Shown here: positions 24,441 through 31,481 of the stretch, one piece after another
Position numbering within the stretch: the stretch's first letter is position 1
Layout: each line of letters starts with the position of its first letter
NCBI GenBank assembly: GCA_955652915.1
Contig: CATPCJ010000063.1
Location: forward strand, 1 to 34,435
Length of the DNA stretch: 34,435 nucleotides
Reading direction: 5' to 3'
From: an uncultured Bryobacteraceae bacterium
Lineage (GTDB): Bacteria > Acidobacteriota > Terriglobia > Bryobacterales > Bryobacteraceae
Translations under genes and position numbers: made by a program
The notes under the pieces: generated by a model
What the model was told of the DNA's origin: nothing
Database searches by the model: none
What the model saw: only the letters and a program-made list of their open reading frames with translations

Positions 24441-25289
24441 ATGCGGGATTACATCGCCCTAACGAAGCCGCGAATCACCTGGTTGATCCTGATGAGCACG
24501 GGCGTCGGGTATTTTTTCGGCGCCAAGTCCGGATGGAATTTTCTAACGCTCCTGCACACCGTTATTGGCACTGGCCTGATTGCATCCGGTACGGCGGCAT
24601 TGAATCAGTGGTACGAGCGGGAAGCGGACGCCAAGATGAAGCGGACGCAGGATCGCCCGCTGCCGGCGGGAAGGCTGGCGCCGCGAAACGCGCTCATTTT
24701 CGCAAGCCTGATTTCCGCGGCGGGCTTCGTGGAATTGTTCTTCGCCGTGAATGCGCTTTCGGCCTGGCTTGGACTCTTCACGCTGGCCAGCTATCTTTTT
24801 ATATACACCCCATTGAAGTCACGCTCGCCGCATTCCACCACCATCGGCGCAATACCCGGGGCGATGCCGCCGCTTATCGGATACGCGGCCGCGAGTGGAA
24901 CACTGACCTGGGAAGCGTGGATTCTTTTCGCAATTCTATTCCTCTGGCAGTTCCCACACTTTTACGCCATTGCGTGGATGTACCGCGAGGATTATGAACG
25001 GGCCGGGATTCGGATGCTTCCGGTGGTGGAACCGGACGGCGAGTCCACCGCGCGGCGGATTTTGTGGTATTCACTGGCGCTGATTCCGATCAGCCTGGCG
25101 CCGAAATTTCTCGCGATGACGGGGAACTTCTACCTGTTCGGAGCGCTGGCGATCGGCTTGATGTTCCTGTATGCGGGAATCCGGGTCAGCTTCGATCGGA
25201 CCCGGCAGCGGGCTCGGCGGGTGTTGCTGGCGTCGGTGATTTATTTGCCTGTGCTGTACGGGCTTATGTTGCTTGACCGCACGGCATGA
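24441..25289 (+). CDS. ctaB: Heme o synthase (protoheme IX farnesyltransferase)
   Basis: This inner-membrane UbiA-type prenyltransferase attaches a farnesyl group to heme b to give heme o, needed for heme-copper oxidases. It has 282 residues with seven to nine hydrophobic segments. The first aspartate motif region reads NQWYEREADAKMKRTQDRPLP (55-74 in part), with the family M-x-RTxxRPLP signature. The second conserved region reads FLWQFPHFYAIAWMYREDYERAGIRMLP. The ATG has no clear Shine-Dalgarno sequence. The gene overlaps the SCO1 gene by four bases (ATGA), so both cytochrome oxidase assembly factors are made together. No oxidase subunit gene is in this window. Confidence 0.94.
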   Translation: MRDYIALTKPRITWLILMSTGVGYFFGAKSGWNFLTLLHTVIGTGLIASGTAALNQWYEREADAKMKRTQDRPLPAGRLAPRNALIFASLISAAGFVELFFAVNALSAWLGLFTLASYLFIYTPLKSRSPHSTTIGAIPGAMPPLIGYAAASGTLTWEAWILFAILFLWQFPHFYAIAWMYREDYERAGIRMLPVVEPDGESTARRILWYSLALIPISLAPKFLAMTGNFYLFGALAIGLMFLYAGIRVSFDRTRQRARRVLLASVIYLPVLYGLMLLDRTA

Positions 25290-25828
25290 AGCTGGCGCTA
25301 GTGCCTGTGTTCCTGTTGGCTGGATGTAGTCCGCGTGTTAGTTCTCTGCCGATTTTCTACGATGTGCCTGAGTTTGAATTAGTCGCTCAGGACGGTCAAC
25401 CATTCAACAGTCGCGTGCTGCGCGGGAAGGTGTGGGTGGCGGACTTCATCTACACTACCTGCCCCGGGCCGTGTCCACGCATGACATCGCAGATGCGCGA
25501 AGTGCAGGATGCCGTTATCAAGATGGCCGGCGTAAAGCTGGTTTCGTTCACTGTCGATCCGGCGCGAGATACTCCGGAAGTGCTGGCTGCTTACGCCAAA
25601 GCGCACGGGGCGTCGACCGCGGATTGGTATTTTCTGACTGGTCCGGAGGCGACGCTGGAGACGCTGGACAGGAATACATTCAAGCTTGGGGATTTGAATG
25701 GGGCGCTGCAGCACAGCACGCGATTCGTGCTGGTGGATCGGCAAGGGCGGATTCGGGGGTATTACGATACTTCGGAGTCGCGCGCGATATCGAAGCTGAT
25801 TTCCGATGTTTATGCGCTGGCGCGTTAG
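25286..25828 (+). CDS. SCO1/SenC family copper chaperone, lipoprotein
   Basis: This 180-residue protein is a membrane-anchored thioredoxin-fold factor that delivers copper to, or reduces, the CuA site of cytochrome oxidase. The N-terminus MKLALVPVFLLAGC is a lipoprotein signal with lipobox LAGC (C14). The copper motif C59-P-G-P-C63 (TTCPGPCPRM) and the distant H143 (LQHSTRFVLVD) are both present, so metal binding should be intact. SFTVDPARDTPEVL is typical of the family. It is coupled to heme o synthase by a four-base overlap, which supports the assembly role. It converges on the TonB-dependent receptor gene. Confidence 0.93.
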   Translation: MKLALVPVFLLAGCSPRVSSLPIFYDVPEFELVAQDGQPFNSRVLRGKVWVADFIYTTCPGPCPRMTSQMREVQDAVIKMAGVKLVSFTVDPARDTPEVLAAYAKAHGASTADWYFLTGPEATLETLDRNTFKLGDLNGALQHSTRFVLVDRQGRIRGYYDTSESRAISKLISDVYALAR

Positions 25829-25860
25829 CTGCTGGTATCGCACCTTGCCGCTCGGAGCCG

Positions 25861-25959
25861 AAAAGTGGTGACAGGCACCGCTGTCCACGCGCCGGAGAAC
25901 ATTTGTTCGTGCTTCGATGTCGTGGCGGCTTGGGACAGCGGGTGCCTGTCACCACTTTT
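25861..25959. repeat. Long inverted repeat (26/27-bp arms) between convergent genes
   Basis: The left arm (25861-25886) begins AAAAGTGGTGACAGGCACC and ends GCTGTCC. The right arm (25933-25959) is its reverse complement with one extra base in the middle. The loop is 46 bp. The right arm ends with the TTT of the receptor gene's stop region, so the hairpin overlaps the receptor's last codon/stop, and it lies 32 bp past the SCO1 stop. It would fold in either transcript and is a good candidate bidirectional terminator. It could also be a remnant of a small mobile palindromic element, since the arms are too long and exact for an ordinary terminator. Confidence 0.85.
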
Positions 25960-28900
25960 AGAAGGAGAGGCGGGAGCCTAGTTGGAAGGCGCGGGTGCCG
26001 CCGGTTCCGAAGGTGCCGCCGGCGCGGTCGGTCGGTTGGGCGAATCCCGATTGTAGTGAGTTGCCGCTTAGTAAGGTGCCGCTGTAGCCGGTGGGGTTGG
26101 AGAAGTTGAAAATGTTGAAGGCTTCTCCGAAAATTTGGAGTTCGTAGCGCTCGCGCCACTTGAAGAGCTTGGTCAGCCGCAGATCCTGCGAGTTGAAGTT
26201 GTGGCCGAAATCGTAATTTGCCGGGAGAGTGATGGCCGGGAAGGTCTGATTTGGATTTGGGCCTTTCTTGCCGGCGTAAGTCGTGTTGTATTGACTTACT
26301 AACCGGACTAAGTCGGATTTGCCGAGACCCCGATTGAATAACTGGTCGCCCATGCCGGGCAGAGGGAATCCATCGATGCCGCTGCCGGTGAGGTCGGCGC
26401 CCGAGATGATGGGCTGGAACGGTCCGCGGCTGGTATAACTGGAAATGAACGAGGCTTGGAATTTCCAGGGCAAGTCCACTAATCCGCTGACGTTCAAGAT
26501 ACTGCGCGGACCTTGCGGTCCGTAATATTGAAACCAATTATCATTGTTGAAAATCCCGTTGATGCCGTGTTGCGCCTGGAGTGCATAAGAGACCTGCATC
26601 TGGTAGCGGTGAGTGAAGCGTTTGTCCAGCTTCATCAGTAAACCGGAGTAATCGGTACGGCCGCCGCTGATGATCAAACCGACGCCTCCGTTGGAGCACG
26701 GAGCGCTGGGCGTCAGCACCAGGTTCCCGGGACAAACGGGAATCACCGGCGTCTGCACGCCGTTTACGTAGCGGTTGAAGTGATTCAAATCCACGTCGCG
26801 TATTTGTTGATGCAAAAAGTGGCGATAGACCAAATCCGCGCTGATCGCAAAATCCGGGTTCAACTGGCGCTGTACGCCTAGACTGAAATGCTGCGCCTGG
26901 CCGGGAGTAAAGTCGTTCGCGAAAAGTTCCGTGCCGGTTTTGAACACGTCGATGGTGCGGACCGCGAGATTCGTATTGTTGGGGTTGATGTTCAGTTGCT
27001 GAATGGTGGCGGCGCGTATGGTGGGCAGGAGAAAGATAAGGGTCGAGCCGGGGAAGGCCGTGGGTGTGTGGAAGTCTAAAGCTGTATTCAGCGGTACTCC
27101 GGGGATGCCTGGAATCGGGTTGGGAATGATGCTTCCCGGCAACGTAAGATAGCCCGATCCAATGGGACTCAAGTAGGCGCGCTCGATGAGCCGCAGCTCG
27201 ATATCGATGGTGTCGTAGTAGACGCCTGCGCCGCCGCGAAATACGGTCTTGTTGTCTTTCCAGGGCGACCAGGCGAAGCCCAGGGACGGAGAATAGTGCT
27301 TGAAATCGTGTTGCTCGGCCCCGAGATTGTTGGCTCCAAAAATGGGCGCCAGCCACTGAGGTTTGGCGATGTCGTGGTTCAAGGCGTTACTTTCGTAATT
27401 CCATCCCAGCCCATAAGTCAATGTAAAACTCGGCTTCACTTTCCAAGTGTCCTGCCAGTAGAAATGGAAGGTGTTGTCGTGATTCGCGTTGCCGATCTGG
27501 AACGGCGGGGGCTGGCGTGTATCGCCGACGCTAAATGAAAAGTCTTTCAACGGGAGTCTCAGGATGTCGGAGAGCGTGTTGAAAGTCTTGGGGAGCACAG
27601 GCACCAGCTTGGGCGCGAGTTGTTGAACTTCAGCCGGGGAGAACAGGTTGATGGCGGCAGGCTCGTTGATGGTATACGTTCCCGTACCCTTCTGATACTC
27701 CCACTCGCCGCCCATCTTCAGCCGATGGCTGCCTCTCTGCCAGGTGAAATTGTCGGCGAAAATATGACGCCGCAAGATGCGCGACTGGGGCGTGTTGGTT
27801 TGATTGCCGAAGGAGAGGCCGGTGCCGTCCACCGAAATATGCGGACCGAGTAGCCCCAGGCAGTTGGGGCATTGCTCGGTGGAGGGGAGGCGATTCTGAT
27901 TGCTCCAGAAGGTCATGGAATAGCGAAATTCATTGACGATGGTGGGAGTGAAGCTGCTGATCAGGGAGAACACGCCCGAATCCGCCCAGTTAATATTGCT
28001 GACCCAGGAAGAGGGAAGTTCGTTAGCGCCGCGGGGCGCGAAACCGTGGTTGCCATCGTGGGAATAGCGAACAAAAGCATTGTGCTTGGCGCTGACGCGC
28101 CAATCGATGCGCTCGGTGAGCGTGGTGGCAACGTAGGGACTGGAGGCGAGCGTCGCAAAATTCTGGAACAGCGGATCGCTGGGGAGCGGCGCGAATACGG
28201 CCATTTGATTGTTATGTTCGATGCTGGAAAAGAAAAACAGCTTGTCCTTCTTGACGGGCCCGCCGACCCATCCGCCGGACTGGCGCCGCGCAAAAAATGG
28301 ATCGGCCGCGAGAGGGCTGCGCCGCAGCACAGGATACGCGGACAGGTGGTGATCGCGGAAGAAAAAGAATCCGCTGCCATGGAATTGGTTGCCGCCGCTA
28401 CGGGTGACGACATTCACCGCACCGCCCGCGCCGACACTGGTGGACAAATCGAAGTTTACGCTGGATACCTGGAATTCCTGAACGACTTCCTGAGAGAAAT
28501 TCTGCTGAGTCCCGCCGGTGACGGAGTCGCGCACGGTGGCGCCATCCACGGTGATGCGCGTCAAGTTGGAGTCGGCGCCAAGAATGGAGACGTCGAATGC
28601 GCGATTATACTGGCCCTGGCTATTGGACGATACTGTCACGCCGGGCTCGAGCATGGCGAGTTGAAGAAAGCTGCGCCCGTTCAAGGGAAGATTTTGGATC
28701 TGTTGGCGGGTAACGACTCCGTCGATCGTGTGCCGCTCGTATTCGATCTGGGGAGTGATTCCTTCGACTGTGACGATATCCTTAGCGTCGCCCACTTGCA
28801 GATGCAGGTCCGCCGTTGTCAGACCGCCGACCGCGACGGTGGCTTCGCGCACCACGGTCCGGAAGCCTGGAACCTCGGCCTTCACGGCATAGGTTCCGGC

Positions 28901-29104
28901 GGGGAGCGAGGAGATACTGAACACGCCCTCGGCGTTCGTGGACGCATTTCGGGCGAGGCCGGTCTCCTTATTCGCGACGTTGACCACGACGGCGGGAATC
29001 ACGGCGCCGGATTCATCGTAGACGGTGCCGGTGATGTTGCCGACGGGAGCTTGGGCGAGGAGGGTGGAAGCGAAGCAAAGACAGATGAGCAAAGCGGACT
29101 TCAT
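25958..29104 (-). CDS. Oar-like TonB-dependent receptor with N-terminal carboxypeptidase-regulatory domain
   Basis: This 1048-residue outer-membrane protein is of the type greatly expanded in Acidobacteria. The signal peptide is MKSALLICLCFASTLLAQA. A carboxypeptidase-regulatory (CarboxypepD_reg) beta domain (about 20-105) has GNITGTVYDESGAVIPAV and GTYAVKAEVPGFRT. A plug domain (about 110-235) includes QIQNLPLNGRSFLQLAMLEPG. The rest is a beta-barrel of alternating hydrophobic strands, ending in a C-terminal Phe (RLSF) as required for Bam recognition. No classical TonB box is clear. The ligand is unknown; saccharides or large oligomers are common guesses for this class. An 8-bp tandem repeat (GAATACTA twice, 29107-29122 on the plus strand) lies just before the ATG, and no strong Shine-Dalgarno sequence is visible. 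Confidence 0.92.
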   Translation of the reverse strand: MKSALLICLCFASTLLAQAPVGNITGTVYDESGAVIPAVVVNVANKETGLARNASTNAEGVFSISSLPAGTYAVKAEVPGFRTVVREATVAVGGLTTADLHLQVGDAKDIVTVEGITPQIEYERHTIDGVVTRQQIQNLPLNGRSFLQLAMLEPGVTVSSNSQGQYNRAFDVSILGADSNLTRITVDGATVRDSVTGGTQQNFSQEVVQEFQVSSVNFDLSTSVGAGGAVNVVTRSGGNQFHGSGFFFFRDHHLSAYPVLRRSPLAADPFFARRQSGGWVGGPVKKDKLFFFSSIEHNNQMAVFAPLPSDPLFQNFATLASSPYVATTLTERIDWRVSAKHNAFVRYSHDGNHGFAPRGANELPSSWVSNINWADSGVFSLISSFTPTIVNEFRYSMTFWSNQNRLPSTEQCPNCLGLLGPHISVDGTGLSFGNQTNTPQSRILRRHIFADNFTWQRGSHRLKMGGEWEYQKGTGTYTINEPAAINLFSPAEVQQLAPKLVPVLPKTFNTLSDILRLPLKDFSFSVGDTRQPPPFQIGNANHDNTFHFYWQDTWKVKPSFTLTYGLGWNYESNALNHDIAKPQWLAPIFGANNLGAEQHDFKHYSPSLGFAWSPWKDNKTVFRGGAGVYYDTIDIELRLIERAYLSPIGSGYLTLPGSIIPNPIPGIPGVPLNTALDFHTPTAFPGSTLIFLLPTIRAATIQQLNINPNNTNLAVRTIDVFKTGTELFANDFTPGQAQHFSLGVQRQLNPDFAISADLVYRHFLHQQIRDVDLNHFNRYVNGVQTPVIPVCPGNLVLTPSAPCSNGGVGLIISGGRTDYSGLLMKLDKRFTHRYQMQVSYALQAQHGINGIFNNDNWFQYYGPQGPRSILNVSGLVDLPWKFQASFISSYTSRGPFQPIISGADLTGSGIDGFPLPGMGDQLFNRGLGKSDLVRLVSQYNTTYAGKKGPNPNQTFPAITLPANYDFGHNFNSQDLRLTKLFKWRERYELQIFGEAFNIFNFSNPTGYSGTLLSGNSLQSGFAQPTDRAGGTFGTGGTRAFQLGSRLSF

Positions 29105-29181
29105 ATGAATACTAGAATACTAGGAACACCTGGGGAAAGGGACTAAGGGTAGTGGGGTAGGGGTTTTAGCGGGGAAATGTC

Positions 29182-29377
29182 TTAGGTTTTGATCAGAGCC
29201 TGGGAGTAGGATACGGAAGATTTGAGAATAAAGGTCCAGCCCGACCAGTAGTGGCGGACGATTGGGACCATGGGTTGTCCATCCAATTCCCAACCTTGCA
29301 GGAGCAACGCATTGACTTTGCCGTTCTAGGTCCTGGGGATGGATGGCAACGCAGATACGGTACTCTTTAGCTTTCAT
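29182..29377 (-). pseudogene. Frameshifted DUF1737-like small gene
   Basis: An ATG at 29377 follows AAGGAG with nine bases spacing and opens MKAKEYRICVAIHPQDLE. In that frame the sequence then becomes low in sense. In a shifted frame starting near 29325 the DNA reads NGKVNALLLQGWELDGQP, then MVPIVRHYWSGWTFILK, and ends YSQALIKT-stop at 29182. Joined, they give a protein of about 64 residues with the 'Y.i......dle..Vn.lL.qGWel.G.p....y.QAl' pattern of DUF1737. The length of 196 bp is one base off a multiple of three, so a single indel near 29325-29340 (next to a GGGG run) explains it. This could be a real mutation or a sequencing error. Confidence 0.55.
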
Positions 29378-29551
29378 TTCGCGAATTCTCCTTTGCTTTA
29401 CTATTTACAAATGATATCGCTCTATTAGAAGCAAGGTGCCCGCCAGGCGGGGCCATACCGGAGAGGAACTTGGCGTGATGCGGCGGTTGGCGCGCCCATT
29501 GAAGAAAAACCTGCCGCTGAATTCAAAGGCTCGGGGAATGAGTTCCTTAAA
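29378..29551. other. Intergenic, no gene seen
   Basis: The 174 bp upstream of the DUF1737-like remnant start with an A/T-rich stretch (29395-29430) that could hold its minus-strand promoter, although no clean -35/-10 pair is visible. The rest, up to the palindromic element, shows no convincing coding potential or RNA structure. Confidence 0.4.
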
Positions 29552-29662
29552 AGCTGTGAAAAAATCACTCTAAGATCAACACAGGCAAGAATGCCCGTGC
29601 CACAATTTGCACGTGTGGCACAGGCATTCCTGCCTGTGTTGGTTTGCAGTTTTTTCACAGCT
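29552..29662. repeat. REP-like palindromic element, copy C: two inverted half-elements
   Basis: This is a palindrome made of two oppositely oriented copies of the element. The left arm starts AGCTGTGAAAAAATCACTC and contains CACAGGCAAGAATGCCCGTG; the right arm is the reverse order, GTGGCACAGGCATTCC ... CAGTTTTTTCACAGCT. Each half also has its own small stem. The arms (29552-29603 and 29614-29662) agree at the outer ends (AGCTGTGAAAAAA) and across the core. The element lies 51 bp upstream of the proposed selD start, so it would form a large hairpin in any transcript entering selD from upstream. Confidence 0.87.
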
Positions 29663-29713
29663 CCGTTACCGTCGCGGTTCTGTCGAGCCTTGCGCATCCT
29701 TGTATTCTGGTAT

Positions 29714-30724
29714 GTGCAATCCAAGAAACTAACCGCGCACACGTCTGCCGCTGGTTGAGCGTCGAAGCTTAGTCCAAAGGTTTTGGACAGTGTGCTCGCC
29801 CGGATCCCACGCTGGGCGAACGAGAATGTGCTGGTTGGGTTTGATACCGCCGACGATGCCGGCGTGTACAGGCTTTCGGCGGAGTGTGCCCTGGTGCAGA
29901 CCGTCGATTTTTTCACGCCTATCGTGGACGATCCGTATATTTTCGGAGCCATCGCGGCCGCCAATGCGCTGAGCGACGTCTATGCCATGGGTGGCAAACC
30001 TATCTCGGCGCTGTCCATTTTGGCTTGGCCGGGGGACACGGACCTGGATGAGCTTTCGCAGGTTCTGGCCGGGGGCGCGGATAAAATTCATGAAGCGGAT
30101 TGCGCGATTCTGGGCGGGCACAGTGTCGCCGACAAGGAGATCAAATTCGGTTATGCCGTTACCGGCCTCATTCATCCGGACCGCATCAAAACCAATGCCG
30201 GGGCTCGAGTAGGCGATGCGTTGGTGCTGACTAAGCGTATCGGCACGGGTGTGATCTCGACTGCTTTGAAGCGAGGCATCGCCAAGGATGAGGATGTACA
30301 GGCGTCGATAGAATCCATGTTGACGCTGAATCGCGCGGCTTGCGAGGCGATGCTCGGCTTCAATGTTCACGGCTGTACCGACGTCACGGGGTTCGGGCTG
30401 TTGGGCCACGCGCGCGAGATGGCGATCGCCAGTAACGTGACCATCGAGATCGATTCCAAGGCGGTCCAGTTTCTGCCCGGAGCGGTGGACTATGCCCGGC
30501 AAGGCGCGATTCCAGCGGGGCTCAGGAACAACCGCGAATTCGTCTCGGCGGGCGTCGAGGGACAATCTGAATTCGACGAACTGCTGTACGATCCACAAAC
30601 ATCCGGTGGTCTGCTAATCTCGTTACCAGAAGCCGATGCCGCTGCCTTCGAAAAATCGTTCGCTCGCGCGTATCGTGTCGGACGCGTCACGGAGCAGGGA
30701 AGGAAGCCGATCCGAATTCGATGA
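29714..30724 (+). CDS. selD: Selenophosphate synthetase, itself a selenoprotein (in-frame TGA = Sec15)
   Basis: SelD makes selenophosphate from selenide and ATP, the selenium donor for selenocysteine and selenouridine. A conventional reading would start at the TTG at 29783 and lack the active site. In the same frame, from GTG 29714, the sequence reads [19 protein letters not shown], where U is TGA at 29756-29758. This aligns with E. coli SelD LTQYSHGAGCGCKISPKVL: Sec15 replaces catalytic Cys17 and K18 matches essential K20. With it the protein has 336 residues, the normal length. Other motifs are intact: DDAGVY (47-52), [40 protein letters not shown] and [15 protein letters not shown]-like hairpin follows the TGA. 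The Shine-Dalgarno sequence before the GTG is weak, so the exact start is uncertain. Its TGA stop overlaps pyrF. Confidence 0.9.
29756..29788 (+). promoter_or_regulatory. UGA(Sec) codon and bacterial SECIS hairpin in selD
   Basis: After the TGA at 29756-29758, GTCCAAA (29772-29778) and TTTGGAC (29782-29788) form a perfect 7-bp stem with loop GGT. The loop begins 20 bases after the TGA, inside the 16-37 base window described for bacterial SECIS elements. It has G at the first two loop positions, like the GGU in the E. coli fdhF loop. SelB should bind this hairpin to recode UGA. Confidence 0.83.
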
Positions 30725-31428
30725 ACACGAACCCTATCATCGTCGCACTTGATTTCGAGAACGTAGAAGAGGCCCGGGCGCTGGTGGCGCGGCTCGGCTC
30801 AGAGGTCGATTTCTACAAGGTTGGCATGGAGCTCTACGCGGCGGCGGGAATGCCTTTTGTGCGCGAGCTGGTCCGGGAAGGGAAACAGGTTTTCCTGGAT
30901 CTGAAGTTTTACGATATCGGCGAAACGGTGAAGCGGGCGGTGGCGCAAGTGGCGCGTACCGGCGTCCGGTTCCTGACTATCCATGGAAGCAATGCAGTCA
31001 TGCGCGCGGCGCAGGAAGGACGGGGCGGGGCGCCGCTCAAATTGCTGGCCGTGACGGTGCTGACAAGTTACGACCGGGAGTATTTAACCTATCTGGGTTA
31101 TCCCTGCGGCGTTTCCGAGCTGGTTGGTTTGCGCGCCAGGAATGCGATGGCGGCTGGAATGGATGGCCTGGTCTGTTCACCGCTGGACGCGGCGGCGGTG
31201 CGTAAGATTACAGGACCCGATGCGATTATCGTGACGCCGGGCGTGCGCTCACGCAGCGCCAGTAAAGGCGATCAGAAGCGCGTCGCCACTCCGGCGGAAG
31301 CCATCGCGGCGGGCGCGAACTACATCGTGATTGGAAGGGAAGTAACGCGCGCGAGCGATCCGGCGGAACAGGTTGCGCGCGTATTGGAGGAAACGAAAGC
31401 CGGTCTTACTTCAACGGTGTTCAACTAG
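30721..31428 (+). CDS. pyrF: Orotidine 5'-phosphate decarboxylase
   Basis: This enzyme converts OMP to UMP, the last step of de novo pyrimidine synthesis, in the cytoplasm. It has 235 residues, the usual length for the bacterial PyrF group 1. Catalytic residues are in place: D11 (VALDF), K33 (FYKVGME) and the D60-x-K62-x-x-D65 charge network (FLDLKFYDIGETV). The C-terminal phosphate-binding region reads IIVTPGVRS followed by ANYIVIGREVTRASDP. The ATG overlaps the TGA of selD (ATGA), so the two genes are translationally coupled. It converges on the TPR lipoprotein gene. Confidence 0.95.
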   Translation: MNTNPIIVALDFENVEEARALVARLGSEVDFYKVGMELYAAAGMPFVRELVREGKQVFLDLKFYDIGETVKRAVAQVARTGVRFLTIHGSNAVMRAAQEGRGGAPLKLLAVTVLTSYDREYLTYLGYPCGVSELVGLRARNAMAAGMDGLVCSPLDAAAVRKITGPDAIIVTPGVRSRSASKGDQKRVATPAEAIAAGANYIVIGREVTRASDPAEQVARVLEETKAGLTSTVFN

Positions 31429-31454
31429 GCCCGCCGGTCTTCGTCGTCGAAAAA

Positions 31455-31481
31455 CCACACCGGCAAGAATGACTGTGCTAC
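31455..31481. repeat. Degenerate REP-like element, copy D
   Basis: CCACACCGGCAAGAATGACTGTGCTAC is a single-stem, mutated copy of the palindromic core (two mismatches from CACAGGCAAGAATGCCTGTG), between convergent pyrF and the TPR lipoprotein gene. Its last bases are the TPR gene's TAG stop, so the element has supplied that stop codon. Confidence 0.7.

Noticed and set aside
27872-29146. 424-codon plus-strand open frame
   Set aside because: It lies antisense to the TonB-dependent receptor, whose domains are clear; the antisense protein has no recognisable motif, and long antisense frames are expected in high-GC DNA.
29783-30724. TTG at 29783 as the selD start
   Set aside because: It would remove the catalytic residue and Lys; the in-frame upstream sequence across the TGA matches SelD closely.
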